A stretch of 10,202 nt of DNA. Origin: Candidatus Parepulonipiscium sp. PG-Nun2H_MBin03. Lineage in GTDB: Bacteria; Bacillota; Clostridia; Lachnospirales; Cellulosilyticaceae. The first letter of the stretch is position 1. Every line of letters starts with the position of its first letter. Made by a program: the position numbers and the translations under genes. Below, piece after piece: positions 1 through 5,513 of this stretch. The stretch is taken from NCBI GenBank assembly GCA_001995005.1, contig MDJN01000112.1, positions 6,868-17,069 on the forward strand, written 5' to 3'. The notes under the pieces were generated by a model, which did no database searches, had not been told where the DNA came from, and saw only the letters and a program-made list of their open reading frames with translations.

Positions 1-247
1 CCGATTGTTTGTAACCTTTAGGATTTAACCTTGGGTCATCTTGACTACTTCTTTCTACTTTCGTAACATTCACGTTTAGTTCTATTTCAAACTTACGTTG
101 TAGTGAGTCAAGCTTTACGGATTTCCAGCAATTCAAGTAGTATATTGCAACGGTCTAGCCGTTGTCTACGTGCTAATTTCTCAACACGCTTACTGGATGA
201 AGTAGGACTTTCATCCCACAGCTAAAGCAGTGGGTTTTTCCGTCCTT
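1..247 (-). ncRNA. Group I intron, 5' part, in sense orientation within lepA
   Basis: On the minus strand, bases 133 to 122 read AATTGCTGGAAA, which fits the group I P element AAUUGCNGGAAA (5' strand of P4 with its junctions). It is followed by TCCGTAAAGC, as in bacterial subgroup IA introns. Upstream lie a perfect 6-bp hairpin CAACGG/CCGTTG (148-164), a weaker CGTG/CACG pairing (169-188) and a 7-bp hairpin GGATGAA/TTCATCC (195-216). The loop of that last hairpin holds GTCCTA, which can pair with TAGGAT (253-248) just upstream. This gives a six-pair P1 with a U·G wobble at its end, the usual mark of a group I 5' splice site; the cut would fall between 248 and 247. The Q, R and S elements, P7 and the 3' splice site would lie beyond position 1. 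All frames of the first 120 bases are either closed or lack a start, which fits RNA rather than protein. Group I identity is fairly secure; splicing activity is inference. Confidence 0.72.
215..239 (-). repeat. Element left-end hairpin with A-run at its foot
   Basis: The arms CCCAC (215-219) and GTGGG (230-234) enclose a second pairing GCT/AGC across one A·A mismatch, closed by a two-base loop. On the minus strand AAAAA (239-235) sits directly 5' of the hairpin. In IS200/IS605 elements such subterminal hairpins are recognised by the TnpA transposase as single-stranded DNA, and the bases at the foot guide cleavage at the target. The first two bases (215-216) are shared with the next hairpin (195-216), so the two compete by two pairs. 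The motif is nearly palindromic, so the hairpin alone does not give the orientation; the intron motif does. Confidence 0.45.
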
Positions 248-1316
248 ATCCTATAATTTCCATATGAAGTAACCCTAGGAAACCACATCTAAATCCAAAG
301 CCTAACGCTATAGAAGTTTCAGGCTCAAAATTTAGTGCTGCATCATTTAGTTGTAACTTTTCAAGGCTATCTCTAAGGTCCCCATATTTTGCTCCATCAG
401 CTGGGTACAATCCACAATATACCATAGGATTTACTTTTTTATATCCAGGCAGTGGTGCATCTGCCTCATTAGTAGCATCTGTAATAGTATCTCCAACACT
501 CGTATCTTTTACATTTTTGATACTTGCAGTAATATATCCTACTTCGCCTGCCTTAATTCTCTCTGTTGGCCTAAATACACCCGCACCAAAATATCCTACC
601 TCAACTACTTCAAATTCTGCTGTTGTTGCCATCATCTTAATTTTCATGCCTTTAGTAACTTGTCCTTCTTTAATTCGGCAAAATACAATTACTCCTTTAT
701 ATGGGTCAAATAGTGAATCAAATATCAAAGCTTTTAATGGTGCATCTGCATCTCCTGCAGGTGATGGGATTACTTTTACAATCTGCTCTAAAACATCTTC
801 TATATTTACGCCGTTTTTCGCCGATATTAGAGGTGCTGTGCTTGCATCTAAGCCTATTACATCTTCAATTTGTGTCTTAACACTTTCAGGGTCTGCGCTA
901 GGCAAATCTATTTTATTAATAACGGGCATAATCTCTAGGTCATGCTCTAGTGCTAAATATACATTTGCAAGGGTCTGCGCCTCAATGCCTTGTGCTGCAT
1001 CTACTATTAGTATAGCCCCTTCACATGCTGCAAGGCTTCGTGAGACTTCATAATTAAAGTCAACATGTCCTGGAGTATCTATTAAATTAAATACATATTC
1101 TATACCGTCTTTTGCTTTATAAATCAATCTTACTGCTTGGGATTTTATAGTTATGCCTCGTTCTCGCTCAAGGTCCATATTATCTAGAACTTGTGCTTGC
1201 ATTTCTCTTTCTGTAAGAGTACCCGTCATTTGAATTATTCTATCTGCTAGAGTACTCTTACCATGGTCTATATGGGCAATTATACTAAAATTTCTAATCT
1301 TTTCTTGTCGTGTCAT
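246..1316 (-). CDS. lepA: Elongation factor 4 (LepA), 5' exon only; reading frame broken by an insertion
   Basis: LepA/EF4 is a ribosome-associated translational GTPase related to EF-G; it acts in the cytosol on translation initiation and on stalled or back-translocatable ribosomes. All GTPase motifs are present: AHIDHGKST (14-22), RERGIT (51-56), DTPGH (80-84), NKID (134-137) and SAK (165-167). A beta-barrel domain II (about 190-285) and the start of domain III (about 292-355) follow. The family is about 600 residues long; here the frame stops at residue 356, inside the near-invariant HMEIIQERLEREY stretch. The match ends at HMEII, then one foreign codon (Gly) and TAA. True lepA sequence therefore ends at about 253. 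If the adjoining group I intron splices, this is exon 1 and full-length LepA is made; if not, the product lacks the rest of domain III, domain IV and the LepA C-terminal domain. The start is the ATG with AAGGAG five bases upstream. It follows the 112-residue gene by 14 bases. Confidence 0.93.
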   Translation of the reverse strand: MTRQEKIRNFSIIAHIDHGKSTLADRIIQMTGTLTEREMQAQVLDNMDLERERGITIKSQAVRLIYKAKDGIEYVFNLIDTPGHVDFNYEVSRSLAACEGAILIVDAAQGIEAQTLANVYLALEHDLEIMPVINKIDLPSADPESVKTQIEDVIGLDASTAPLISAKNGVNIEDVLEQIVKVIPSPAGDADAPLKALIFDSLFDPYKGVIVFCRIKEGQVTKGMKIKMMATTAEFEVVEVGYFGAGVFRPTERIKAGEVGYITASIKNVKDTSVGDTITDATNEADAPLPGYKKVNPMVYCGLYPADGAKYGDLRDSLEKLQLNDAALNFEPETSIALGFGFRCGFLGLLHMEIIG

Positions 1317-1330
1317 TTTATCTCCTTAAA

Positions 1331-1669
1331 TTACTTAACTATATATATGTCGTAATTACTGCGTCTTAATTCGTAACCTATAGTCATATGGTCATAAGAT
1401 GAATAGTCAGTAATCATACCTATGATTTCTAATATACTCCTAGATGTATATTCTTCTCCATTTTTTTTAACCGATAAAAATGTACTATAATTTGCATATT
1501 TTTTTCCTAGTCTATCTGAAATCTCAGCAAGTTCTTGCTCAGTTGTTATCTTTATTACAGTATGCTCATACTTATCTAGTTCATTTTTCTCATATGCATC
1601 TCTAAATTTAGCCAGGTTGTGTATGTCTTCAAAAAATAGAATGTTTAATGGTTCCTTTAATTGTTTCAT
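1331..1669 (-). CDS. Hypothetical protein, 112 residues, between ecfA2 and lepA
   Basis: I do not recognise a family. The protein is soluble-looking: no signal peptide, no membrane segment, no cysteine motif. It is charged (many Lys, Glu and Asp) and tyrosine-rich towards the C-terminus. Secondary structure is likely mixed alpha/beta, with a helix around residues 15-32 and a TTEQELAEISDRLGKKY helix around 43-58. The coding assignment rests on the operon position: AAGGGAG lies seven bases before the ATG, the gene starts 24 bases after the ecfA2 stop, and lepA starts 14 bases after its stop. Base use is like that of its neighbours. It is probably co-transcribed from the ecfA1 promoter. Function is unknown; being next to transporter ATPases and lepA does not point to a specific role. 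Confidence 0.8.
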   Translation of the reverse strand: MKQLKEPLNILFFEDIHNLAKFRDAYEKNELDKYEHTVIKITTEQELAEISDRLGKKYANYSTFLSVKKNGEEYTSRSILEIIGMITDYSSYDHMTIGYELRRSNYDIYIVK

Positions 1670-1693
1670 GATGATCTCCCTTCTTAATCTAGC

Positions 1694-2524
1694 CTACCTA
1701 TTTTTTAAATAATGTGAGATTGCTACTGCAGCTTCTTCCACAGTTAGAATATTCTCATCAATCTCTATACCATTATTAATTAACTCTTTAATTATATACT
1801 TTATTTGAGGTGGTGCAAGACCTATACCTTCTAATTCCTCTACATTTTTAAATACTTCTTTTGGAGTATTACAATATTTAACCTTACCCTTTTCTAATAC
1901 GATTACTTTATCCACATACTTTGCAACATCTTCCATACTATGCGATATCAAAACAATAGTTATGCCTAAATTTTTATGCATATATTGCAGTTGATTAAAT
2001 AATTCGTCCCTGCCTTTTGGGTCAAGCCCTGCTGTTGGTTCATCTAGTACTAATATTTCTGGGTTCATCGCCAATACCCCAGCGATTGCAACACGACGCT
2101 TTTGCCCCCCAGATAAAGAGAATGGAGTGTTTTGCCATATCTTTTCGGGAATACCCACCAATCGCAATGAATTTTCTACTCTCTTTTTAATCTCTTGTTC
2201 ATCTAATCCTAAATTTGTTGGACCATATTCCACATCTTTATATACAGTAAGTTCAAATAACTGATGCTCTGGATATTGAAACACTAGGCCTACTTTATCC
2301 CTAAATTTAGTTTCTCCATTTATTAGTACCAAACCTTCAGTTGGTTTTATTAAACCATTAAAAGTTTGAATTAACGTACTTTTGCCAGAACCTGTATGTC
2401 CTATTATCCCCACAAATTCTCCTTTTTCTACTTTTATATTGATATTATCTAATACCTTCTTTTCAAATGAAGTATTTTGATTATATACATGTGTTAAGTC
2501 TTTAGTTTGAATTGCAAATGGCAT
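1694..2524 (-). CDS. ecfA2: Energy-coupling factor transporter ATPase EcfA2
   Basis: This is one of the two ABC ATPases that form a heterodimer in group II ECF importers. The dimer powers the membrane protein EcfT and exchangeable S components that take up vitamins (riboflavin, folate, biotin, thiamine and others) and some metal ions. Motifs: Walker A GHTGSGKST (42-50), Q-loop with Q83 in QYPEHQ, signature LSGGQ (137-141), Walker B LVLDEP (158-163) and H-loop H195. The EcfA-type C-terminal extension runs from about 220 to 276, and 276 residues is normal length. The DEPTAGLDP form of the Walker B region separates A2 from A1 (DESTAMLDP). The ATG lies inside the end of ecfA1, overlapping it by 23 bases, with GAGAGG as its ribosome binding site; the overlap suggests translational coupling and equal dosage. 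ecfT, which usually comes next in Firmicutes, is not here. Confidence 0.93.
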   Translation of the reverse strand: MPFAIQTKDLTHVYNQNTSFEKKVLDNINIKVEKGEFVGIIGHTGSGKSTLIQTFNGLIKPTEGLVLINGETKFRDKVGLVFQYPEHQLFELTVYKDVEYGPTNLGLDEQEIKKRVENSLRLVGIPEKIWQNTPFSLSGGQKRRVAIAGVLAMNPEILVLDEPTAGLDPKGRDELFNQLQYMHKNLGITIVLISHSMEDVAKYVDKVIVLEKGKVKYCNTPKEVFKNVEELEGIGLAPPQIKYIIKELINNGIEIDENILTVEEAAVAISHYLKNR

Positions 2525-3350
2525 CTACAACCTCTCTTACATCAAGAATTGAGCTGTCAAAATCAAAGCCATCTTGATTTAATAAATATATTAAATATGT
2601 TGTATCAGGTACATCAAGACCTATAGATTTTAACAACTTTACATTTTTAAACACTTCTTTAGGAGTCCCTTCTAAATATATTTTTCCTTTATCCATAATA
2701 ATAATCCTATCAGCACACACAGCCTCTTGCATATAGTGTGTAATATGAATTATTGTTATACCATACGTTTTGTTTAGCGTAATCATCGTGTCCATAACTT
2801 GCTTTCTGCCAGCAGGATCAAGCATTGCAGTTGACTCATCAAAGATTATGCATTTTGGTTTCATGGCAATAATCCCAGCTATTGCAATTCTTTGTTTTTG
2901 CCCACCAGATAAGCCGTTTGGAGAATGCATCTTAAAATCACTCATACCAACTGTTTCTAATGCATCATCAACTCTTTGCCTAATTTCTTTTTGTGGTACC
3001 CCTAAATTTTCTACCCCAAATGCCACATCTTCTTCTACAATAGTTGCTACAATTTGGTTATCAGGATTTTGAAAAACCATTCCAACATTTTGGCGAACTT
3101 TCCATATATTGTCTTCTTTAGATAGGTCTAGATCATCTACTATTAAAGTTCCCGAATCGGGTTTTAAGATGCCATTAAAATGCTTTGCAAGTGTAGATTT
3201 ACCAGAACCGTTATGTCCTAATATTACCAAAAATTCACCTTCTTTAATATCTAAAGTTAGTTTATCTAAGGCAGTTATAGTTTCAATAACTTCTCCTTTT
3301 TCATCTGTGTTAAAATATTTGTGAACTAAATCTTTGGCTGTAACTATCAT
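2502..3350 (-). CDS. ecfA1: Energy-coupling factor transporter ATPase EcfA1
   Basis: This is the partner ATPase of EcfA2 in the ECF vitamin importer, bound to the cytoplasmic side of the membrane through EcfT. Motifs: Walker A GHNGSGKST (45-53), Q-loop with Q94 in QNPDNQ, signature LSGGQ (147-151), Walker B CIIFDES (167-173) and H-loop H205. Serine after the Walker B glutamate and the following TAMLDP are typical of EcfA1. Length (282) is normal. The start ATG has GAGGT seven bases upstream and lies about 40 bases from the predicted transcription start of a sigma-A promoter at 3397-3425. It is the first gene of the transcription unit ecfA1-ecfA2-hypothetical-lepA, insulated from spoVM by the hairpin at 3441-3479. 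In many Firmicutes these genes sit in the ribosomal-protein cluster with ecfT and truA; here they stand apart. Confidence 0.93.
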   Translation of the reverse strand: MIVTAKDLVHKYFNTDEKGEVIETITALDKLTLDIKEGEFLVILGHNGSGKSTLAKHFNGILKPDSGTLIVDDLDLSKEDNIWKVRQNVGMVFQNPDNQIVATIVEEDVAFGVENLGVPQKEIRQRVDDALETVGMSDFKMHSPNGLSGGQKQRIAIAGIIAMKPKCIIFDESTAMLDPAGRKQVMDTMITLNKTYGITIIHITHYMQEAVCADRIIIMDKGKIYLEGTPKEVFKNVKLLKSIGLDVPDTTYLIYLLNQDGFDFDSSILDVREVVDAICNSN

Positions 3351-3396
3351 TACTAGTACCTCGTATTTTAAAATAGTTGTATGACATTTCGCTTAT

Positions 3397-3425
3397 ATTG
3401 TAACTTATAACGCTAAAATTCGCAA
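3397..3425 (-). promoter_or_regulatory. Sigma-A promoter of the ecfA1-ecfA2-lepA unit
   Basis: On the minus strand TTGCGA (3425-3420) is separated by exactly 17 bases from TACAAT (3402-3397). The -35 matches consensus at four of six positions and the -10 at five of six. Transcription would start near 3390, about 40 bases before the ecfA1 ATG. The site lies directly downstream of the spoVM terminator, where a new transcription unit is expected. No riboswitch-like structure fits in the short leader. Confidence 0.65.
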
Positions 3426-3440
3426 CTATTTTTTATAAGT

Positions 3441-3479
3441 AAAAAGCTATTAAAACTGGCATAGTTTTAATAGCTTTTT
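3441..3479 (-). terminator. Rho-independent terminator after spoVM
   Basis: This is a perfect 17-bp inverted repeat (3441-3457 with 3463-3479) around a five-base loop. The outer pairs are A/T runs, so both strands end the stem in a T-run: TTTTT then ACTT on the minus strand, TTTTTT on the plus. It begins seven bases after the spoVM stop codon and ends the rlmN-to-spoVM gene series. It could also stop transcription coming from the left, but no plus-strand gene is seen there. Confidence 0.88.
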
Positions 3480-3485
3480 TATGTT

Positions 3486-3569
3486 CTAGGAATCTTTAGT
3501 ATTTATTCCAAATACTTTAGCCAAAATTTTTCTCACAGCCTTAGGAGGAGTGATAACTTTAATTTTCAT
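3486..3569 (-). CDS. spoVM: Stage V sporulation protein M (SpoVM), 27 residues
   Basis: SpoVM is a small amphipathic helix made in the mother cell during sporulation. It binds the positively curved outer forespore membrane, anchors the ATPase SpoIVA and so positions the spore coat. The product begins MKIKVITPPK and ends FGINTKDS. Against B. subtilis SpoVM (26 residues, MKFYTIKLPKFLGG...) it keeps Met1, Lys2, Ile6, Pro9, Lys10, Ile15 and Gly21 without gaps; Pro9 is a functionally important residue there. Residues 10-20 give a basic amphipathic helix. The start has GAAGGTGAG five bases upstream. The place directly after thiN is the same as in B. subtilis, which makes the call much stronger than such a short sequence could alone. 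A candidate sigma-E promoter precedes it and a strong terminator follows. It is easily missed because of its length. Confidence 0.85.
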   Translation of the reverse strand: MKIKVITPPKAVRKILAKVFGINTKDS

Positions 3570-3616
3570 ATAGTCTCACCTTCTTTAAAATAATAGATAA
3601 AATACCTTATATATCT

Positions 3617-3645
3617 ATAATATGAAGTTTTTTCTAAAGTGTGAC
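3617..3645 (-). promoter_or_regulatory. Candidate sigma-E (sporulation) promoter for spoVM
   Basis: On the minus strand CATATTAT (3624-3617) resembles the sigma-E -10 (CATACAAT-like). It is preceded by a 14-base spacer and GTCACAC (3645-3639), a fair match to the sigma-E -35 (about TCATATT). Spacing agrees with sigma-E promoters. It lies between the thiN stop and the spoVM ATG, leaving a leader of about 40 bases. spoVM is sigma-E dependent in B. subtilis. The -35 has two mismatches and the region is AT-rich, so a chance match is possible. Confidence 0.4.
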
Positions 3646-3651
3646 TATTTT

Positions 3652-4278
3652 TCAATCATTTGCTAAAATAATGAGTAATAATCCTTGCTTAATAGAAATC
3701 TTAGCATACTTTTGTATGACTACGTTACTTACGCCATACGGTTTTCCCATTTCAAACTCTCCATTATCTAAGCCATAAAAAAGCCCTTCTGTACTTACTC
3801 CTGTTACTTTTTTACTAAGCGGTAATAAACTAACTAAAGTATTTTCACGTCCTTTAATCTCTATGCTATTGTCTATTAAATATATATTATTATGAGTATT
3901 TATTATATTGCCTTTTACTCCTAAATTTAGTATCTTAAGTAGTAGTTGTACATTTGCAAATGAATGGTCAAATCTAGTCCCGATACCTGCAAAAATCGTA
4001 ATTTCTGTTGCACCTATGCTTACTGCATAATCAACAGCACATTCTGTATCCGTTTCATCTTTTATAGGTTGTAATCTCTTTGTTTCAACAAAATTATATT
4101 TCTCTAGTAATGTCTTATCTACACTATCAAAATCTCCTATTAACAAATTTGGCGTAATATTTAATTTATCTGCATGATAGAGTCCATTGTCTGCACAAAT
4201 AATATAATCATATTCTACAAGTGACTTACAAAACTTGTACTCTGCATACTCTCCATTTGCTAAAATAGCTACTTTCAT
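3652..4278 (-). CDS. thiN: Thiamine pyrophosphokinase
   Basis: This enzyme transfers the pyrophosphate group of ATP to thiamine, giving thiamine diphosphate and AMP in the cytosol. It is the salvage step that makes the cofactor of transketolase and pyruvate dehydrogenase. Family motifs: ADNG (29-32), the acidic DFDS (49-52) and DETD (74-77) that hold Mg-ATP, and GTRFDH (100-105) in the catalytic domain. The C-terminal beta-sandwich thiamine-binding region contains SNVV (184-187) and ends in a basic/hydrophobic ISIKQGLLLII strand. At 208 residues it has normal length. The start ATG overlaps the rpe stop as ATGA, indicating coupled translation. Rpe, thiN and the phosphatase/kinase/GTPase genes upstream keep the B. 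subtilis order (there yloS/thiN before spoVM). Confidence 0.93.
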   Translation of the reverse strand: MKVAILANGEYAEYKFCKSLVEYDYIICADNGLYHADKLNITPNLLIGDFDSVDKTLLEKYNFVETKRLQPIKDETDTECAVDYAVSIGATEITIFAGIGTRFDHSFANVQLLLKILNLGVKGNIINTHNNIYLIDNSIEIKGRENTLVSLLPLSKKVTGVSTEGLFYGLDNGEFEMGKPYGVSNVVIQKYAKISIKQGLLLIILAND

Positions 4279-4928
4279 CGTACACCTTCAAATACGTCAT
4301 AAAACTTCTTAACTTGTGACATTACATCTTTAGATTCATATATAGCGGAACCAGCGACTATCACATTTGCACCTACTTTTACAACTTTTGCCACGTTTGC
4401 AAGCTTTATGCCGCCATCCACTTCAATTAATGTACCTTTTTTTGCCATTTTCTTAACTTGTGCTATCTTAGTTAAAGATTTATCAATAAATTTTTGTCCA
4501 CCAAATCCTGGGTTTACACTCATTATAAGAACCAAATCTACATCTTTAATAATCTCTTCTAATGTAGATACTGGCGTTGCCGGATTAATTGCAACTCCTG
4601 CTTTTACCTTACATTCTTTAATTAGCTGAATAGTTCGGTCTAAGTGTTTACAAGTTTCTACATGTACTGTTAAAATATCTGCTCCAATTTGTGCAAACTC
4701 TTCAATATATTGGTCTGGGTTTTCAATCATCAAATGTACATCCATTATTGACTTTGTATATGGTCTAATCGACTTTACTACAGGGGCGCCTATACTTATA
4801 TTAGGTACAAAATGGCCATCCATTACATCTACGTGTAAATACTTTACTCCTGCATTCTCTACTATTTCAATATCTCTTCTTAAGTTAGCAAAATCTGCTG
4901 CTAAAATTGATGGTGCTAAATGTATCAT
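4275..4928 (-). CDS. rpe: Ribulose-phosphate 3-epimerase
   Basis: It interconverts D-ribulose 5-phosphate and D-xylulose 5-phosphate in the non-oxidative pentose phosphate pathway (cytosolic, metal-dependent TIM barrel). The N-terminal LAPSILAADF (4-13) includes Ser7. Metal ligands are His32, Asp34, His65 and Asp171; Asp34 and Asp171 are also the acid/base pair. NPGFGGQ (139-145) and VDGGI (170-174) form phosphate-binding loops, and VAGSAI (191-196) is the final one. At 217 residues it has standard length. The start has only a weak AGAGAAG ribosome binding site. In related genomes rpe follows rsgA closely; here about 585 bases with a dead transposase gene separate them, so rpe-thiN may depend on a promoter of its own or on read-through. 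Confidence 0.95.
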   Translation of the reverse strand: MIHLAPSILAADFANLRRDIEIVENAGVKYLHVDVMDGHFVPNISIGAPVVKSIRPYTKSIMDVHLMIENPDQYIEEFAQIGADILTVHVETCKHLDRTIQLIKECKVKAGVAINPATPVSTLEEIIKDVDLVLIMSVNPGFGGQKFIDKSLTKIAQVKKMAKKGTLIEVDGGIKLANVAKVVKVGANVIVAGSAIYESKDVMSQVKKFYDVFEGVR

Positions 4929-4945
4929 AATCTTCTCTGCTACTT

Positions 4946-4975
4946 AAAATATGGACATATATATCCACACATCAA
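4946..4975 (-). promoter_or_regulatory. Weak candidate promoter for rpe-thiN
   Basis: On the minus strand TTGATG (4975-4970) is followed after 18 bases by TATTTT (4951-4946), each matching the sigma-A hexamers at four of six positions. It lies just upstream of rpe, where a promoter would be useful after the insertion that parted rsgA from rpe. The region is AT-rich, so this is a tentative call. Confidence 0.2.
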
Positions 4976-5024
4976 GAAAATTCCTTATTCATCGTGTCTG
5001 ATTTCGCTATATTGCTTGCTACCG

Positions 5025-5440
5025 TCATTTGATATAACACTCCAAAGGCGTAACTTCCCGACTAGTCATCGGTACCAATTTATAATATCTATGCCATTAT
5101 AAATTTTGCTTATCTAAGGTTGCTACTTGCATTATAATCTCTGTCAATCGCTATTCCACATCTATTACAACGGATATTTAACAGCCTTTGATGAAGTCTT
5201 TGTACCTTTAATATTTGCTTTGGGATATTTTGTCTAGTAGCTCTCCCTTCTTTATTTTAATTTTGTTTGAGTTTATAACATTCGTATTTCCTCGAATGTC
5301 TTGTTGGTTCTCTTTTTAAATCTCTTTTCTAGATACTTTACTTTTGTTTATATTACCTTGCACTATCTCTGTGCTATCTGATTTTTGTACTTTCTAAGTC
5401 CGTAAACCCTGCAACTAAATATATGCAATTTGATTACAGT
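5025..5440 (-). pseudogene. tnpB: Decayed tnpB (IS200/IS605-IS1341 type RNA-guided nuclease) remnant
   Basis: Three minus-strand frames carry successive pieces of one TnpB. Piece one (about 5440-5280) reads GLRKYKNQIAQR and then, after two in-frame stops, VKYLEKRFKKRTNK, like the basic helix in the middle of TnpB. Piece two (5256-5110, another frame) holds IRCNRCGIAIDRDYNASSNL: the second CxxC of the zinc ribbon followed by the RuvC-III motif DRDxNA. Piece three (5075-5025, third frame) is the usual TnpB tail SREVTPLE, ending TGA. Intact TnpB has about 370-420 residues; here the central part is largely deleted and frames change at least twice, so no nuclease is made. No clear right-end hairpin or intact tnpA is seen. 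The rest of the stretch 4929-5513 has only weak features: a small hairpin CCGA/TCGG (5058-5072) within the tail and a 7-bp inverted repeat (5474-5480 with 5503-5509). Confidence 0.85.
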
Positions 5441-5513
5441 AACTTTTGTATACTCTCAATATCGTTTATGAATGTAGTATCGACAATTAACAAAATTTCT
5501 AAATACTACTAAT

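Larger units (their letters stand above)
1..252 (-). mobile_element. 5' (left) end of a probable IStron inserted in lepA; runs off the window
   Basis: lepA coding sequence ends at about 253 and unrelated DNA begins. Read on the minus strand, the lepA side ends ATTAT. About 13 bases further the foreign DNA has an A-run (235-239) directly 5' of a hairpin with CCCAC/GTGGG arms (215-234). This layout of target, linker, A-rich guide and hairpin is the left-end design of IS200/IS605 elements, which insert 3' of short T-rich targets without duplicating them. A target TTAT with a guide AAAA would parallel TTAC/AAAG of IS608. A group I intron core follows at once. IS605-like ends fused to a group I intron define an IStron, known from Clostridioides and Clostridium. 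No tnpA or tnpB is visible because the window ends. Seen: the break, the hairpin and the intron motif. Inferred: the transposon identity and the exact boundary (252, or 247 if set by the splice site). A plain group I intron is the alternative. Confidence 0.5.

Noticed and set aside
1..158. Open minus-strand frame reading ...WKSVKLDSLQRKFEIELN... to the window edge, and a second frame with KRVEKLARRQR
   Set aside because: Neither has a start codon or ribosome binding site. They overlap the group I intron P element and its hairpins, and the first 120 bases are better explained as intron RNA.
1..245. Plus-strand TnpB 3' end with omega RNA and right-end hairpin
   Set aside because: The CCCAC/GTGGG hairpin is near-palindromic and would fit this too. 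But no TnpB C-terminal motifs appear in any plus frame, while the minus strand has the group I P motif. Kept as the main alternative to the IStron reading.
517..1053. Long plus-strand open frame opposite lepA
   Set aside because: It is an antisense shadow of the well-conserved lepA GTPase and domain II coding sequence, without a plausible ribosome binding site. The same holds for the other plus-strand frames opposite ecfA1, rpe, rsgA, prkC and prpC.
3307..3386. 24-codon frame starting ATGTCATAC between the ecfA promoter and ecfA1
   Set aside because: It lacks a ribosome binding site, overlaps ecfA1 in another frame and resembles nothing known.
4920..5102. 60-residue plus-strand frame between rpe and rsgA
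   Set aside because: It lies opposite the decayed tnpB tail and the rpe leader, shows no recognisable protein features and has no ribosome binding site.
5474..5509. 7-bp inverted repeat GTAGTAT/ATACTAC after rsgA as a terminator
   Set aside because: The loop is 22 bases, the stem is AT-rich and no T-run follows on the minus strand, so it is not a convincing terminator. It may be a chance repeat or an element edge.
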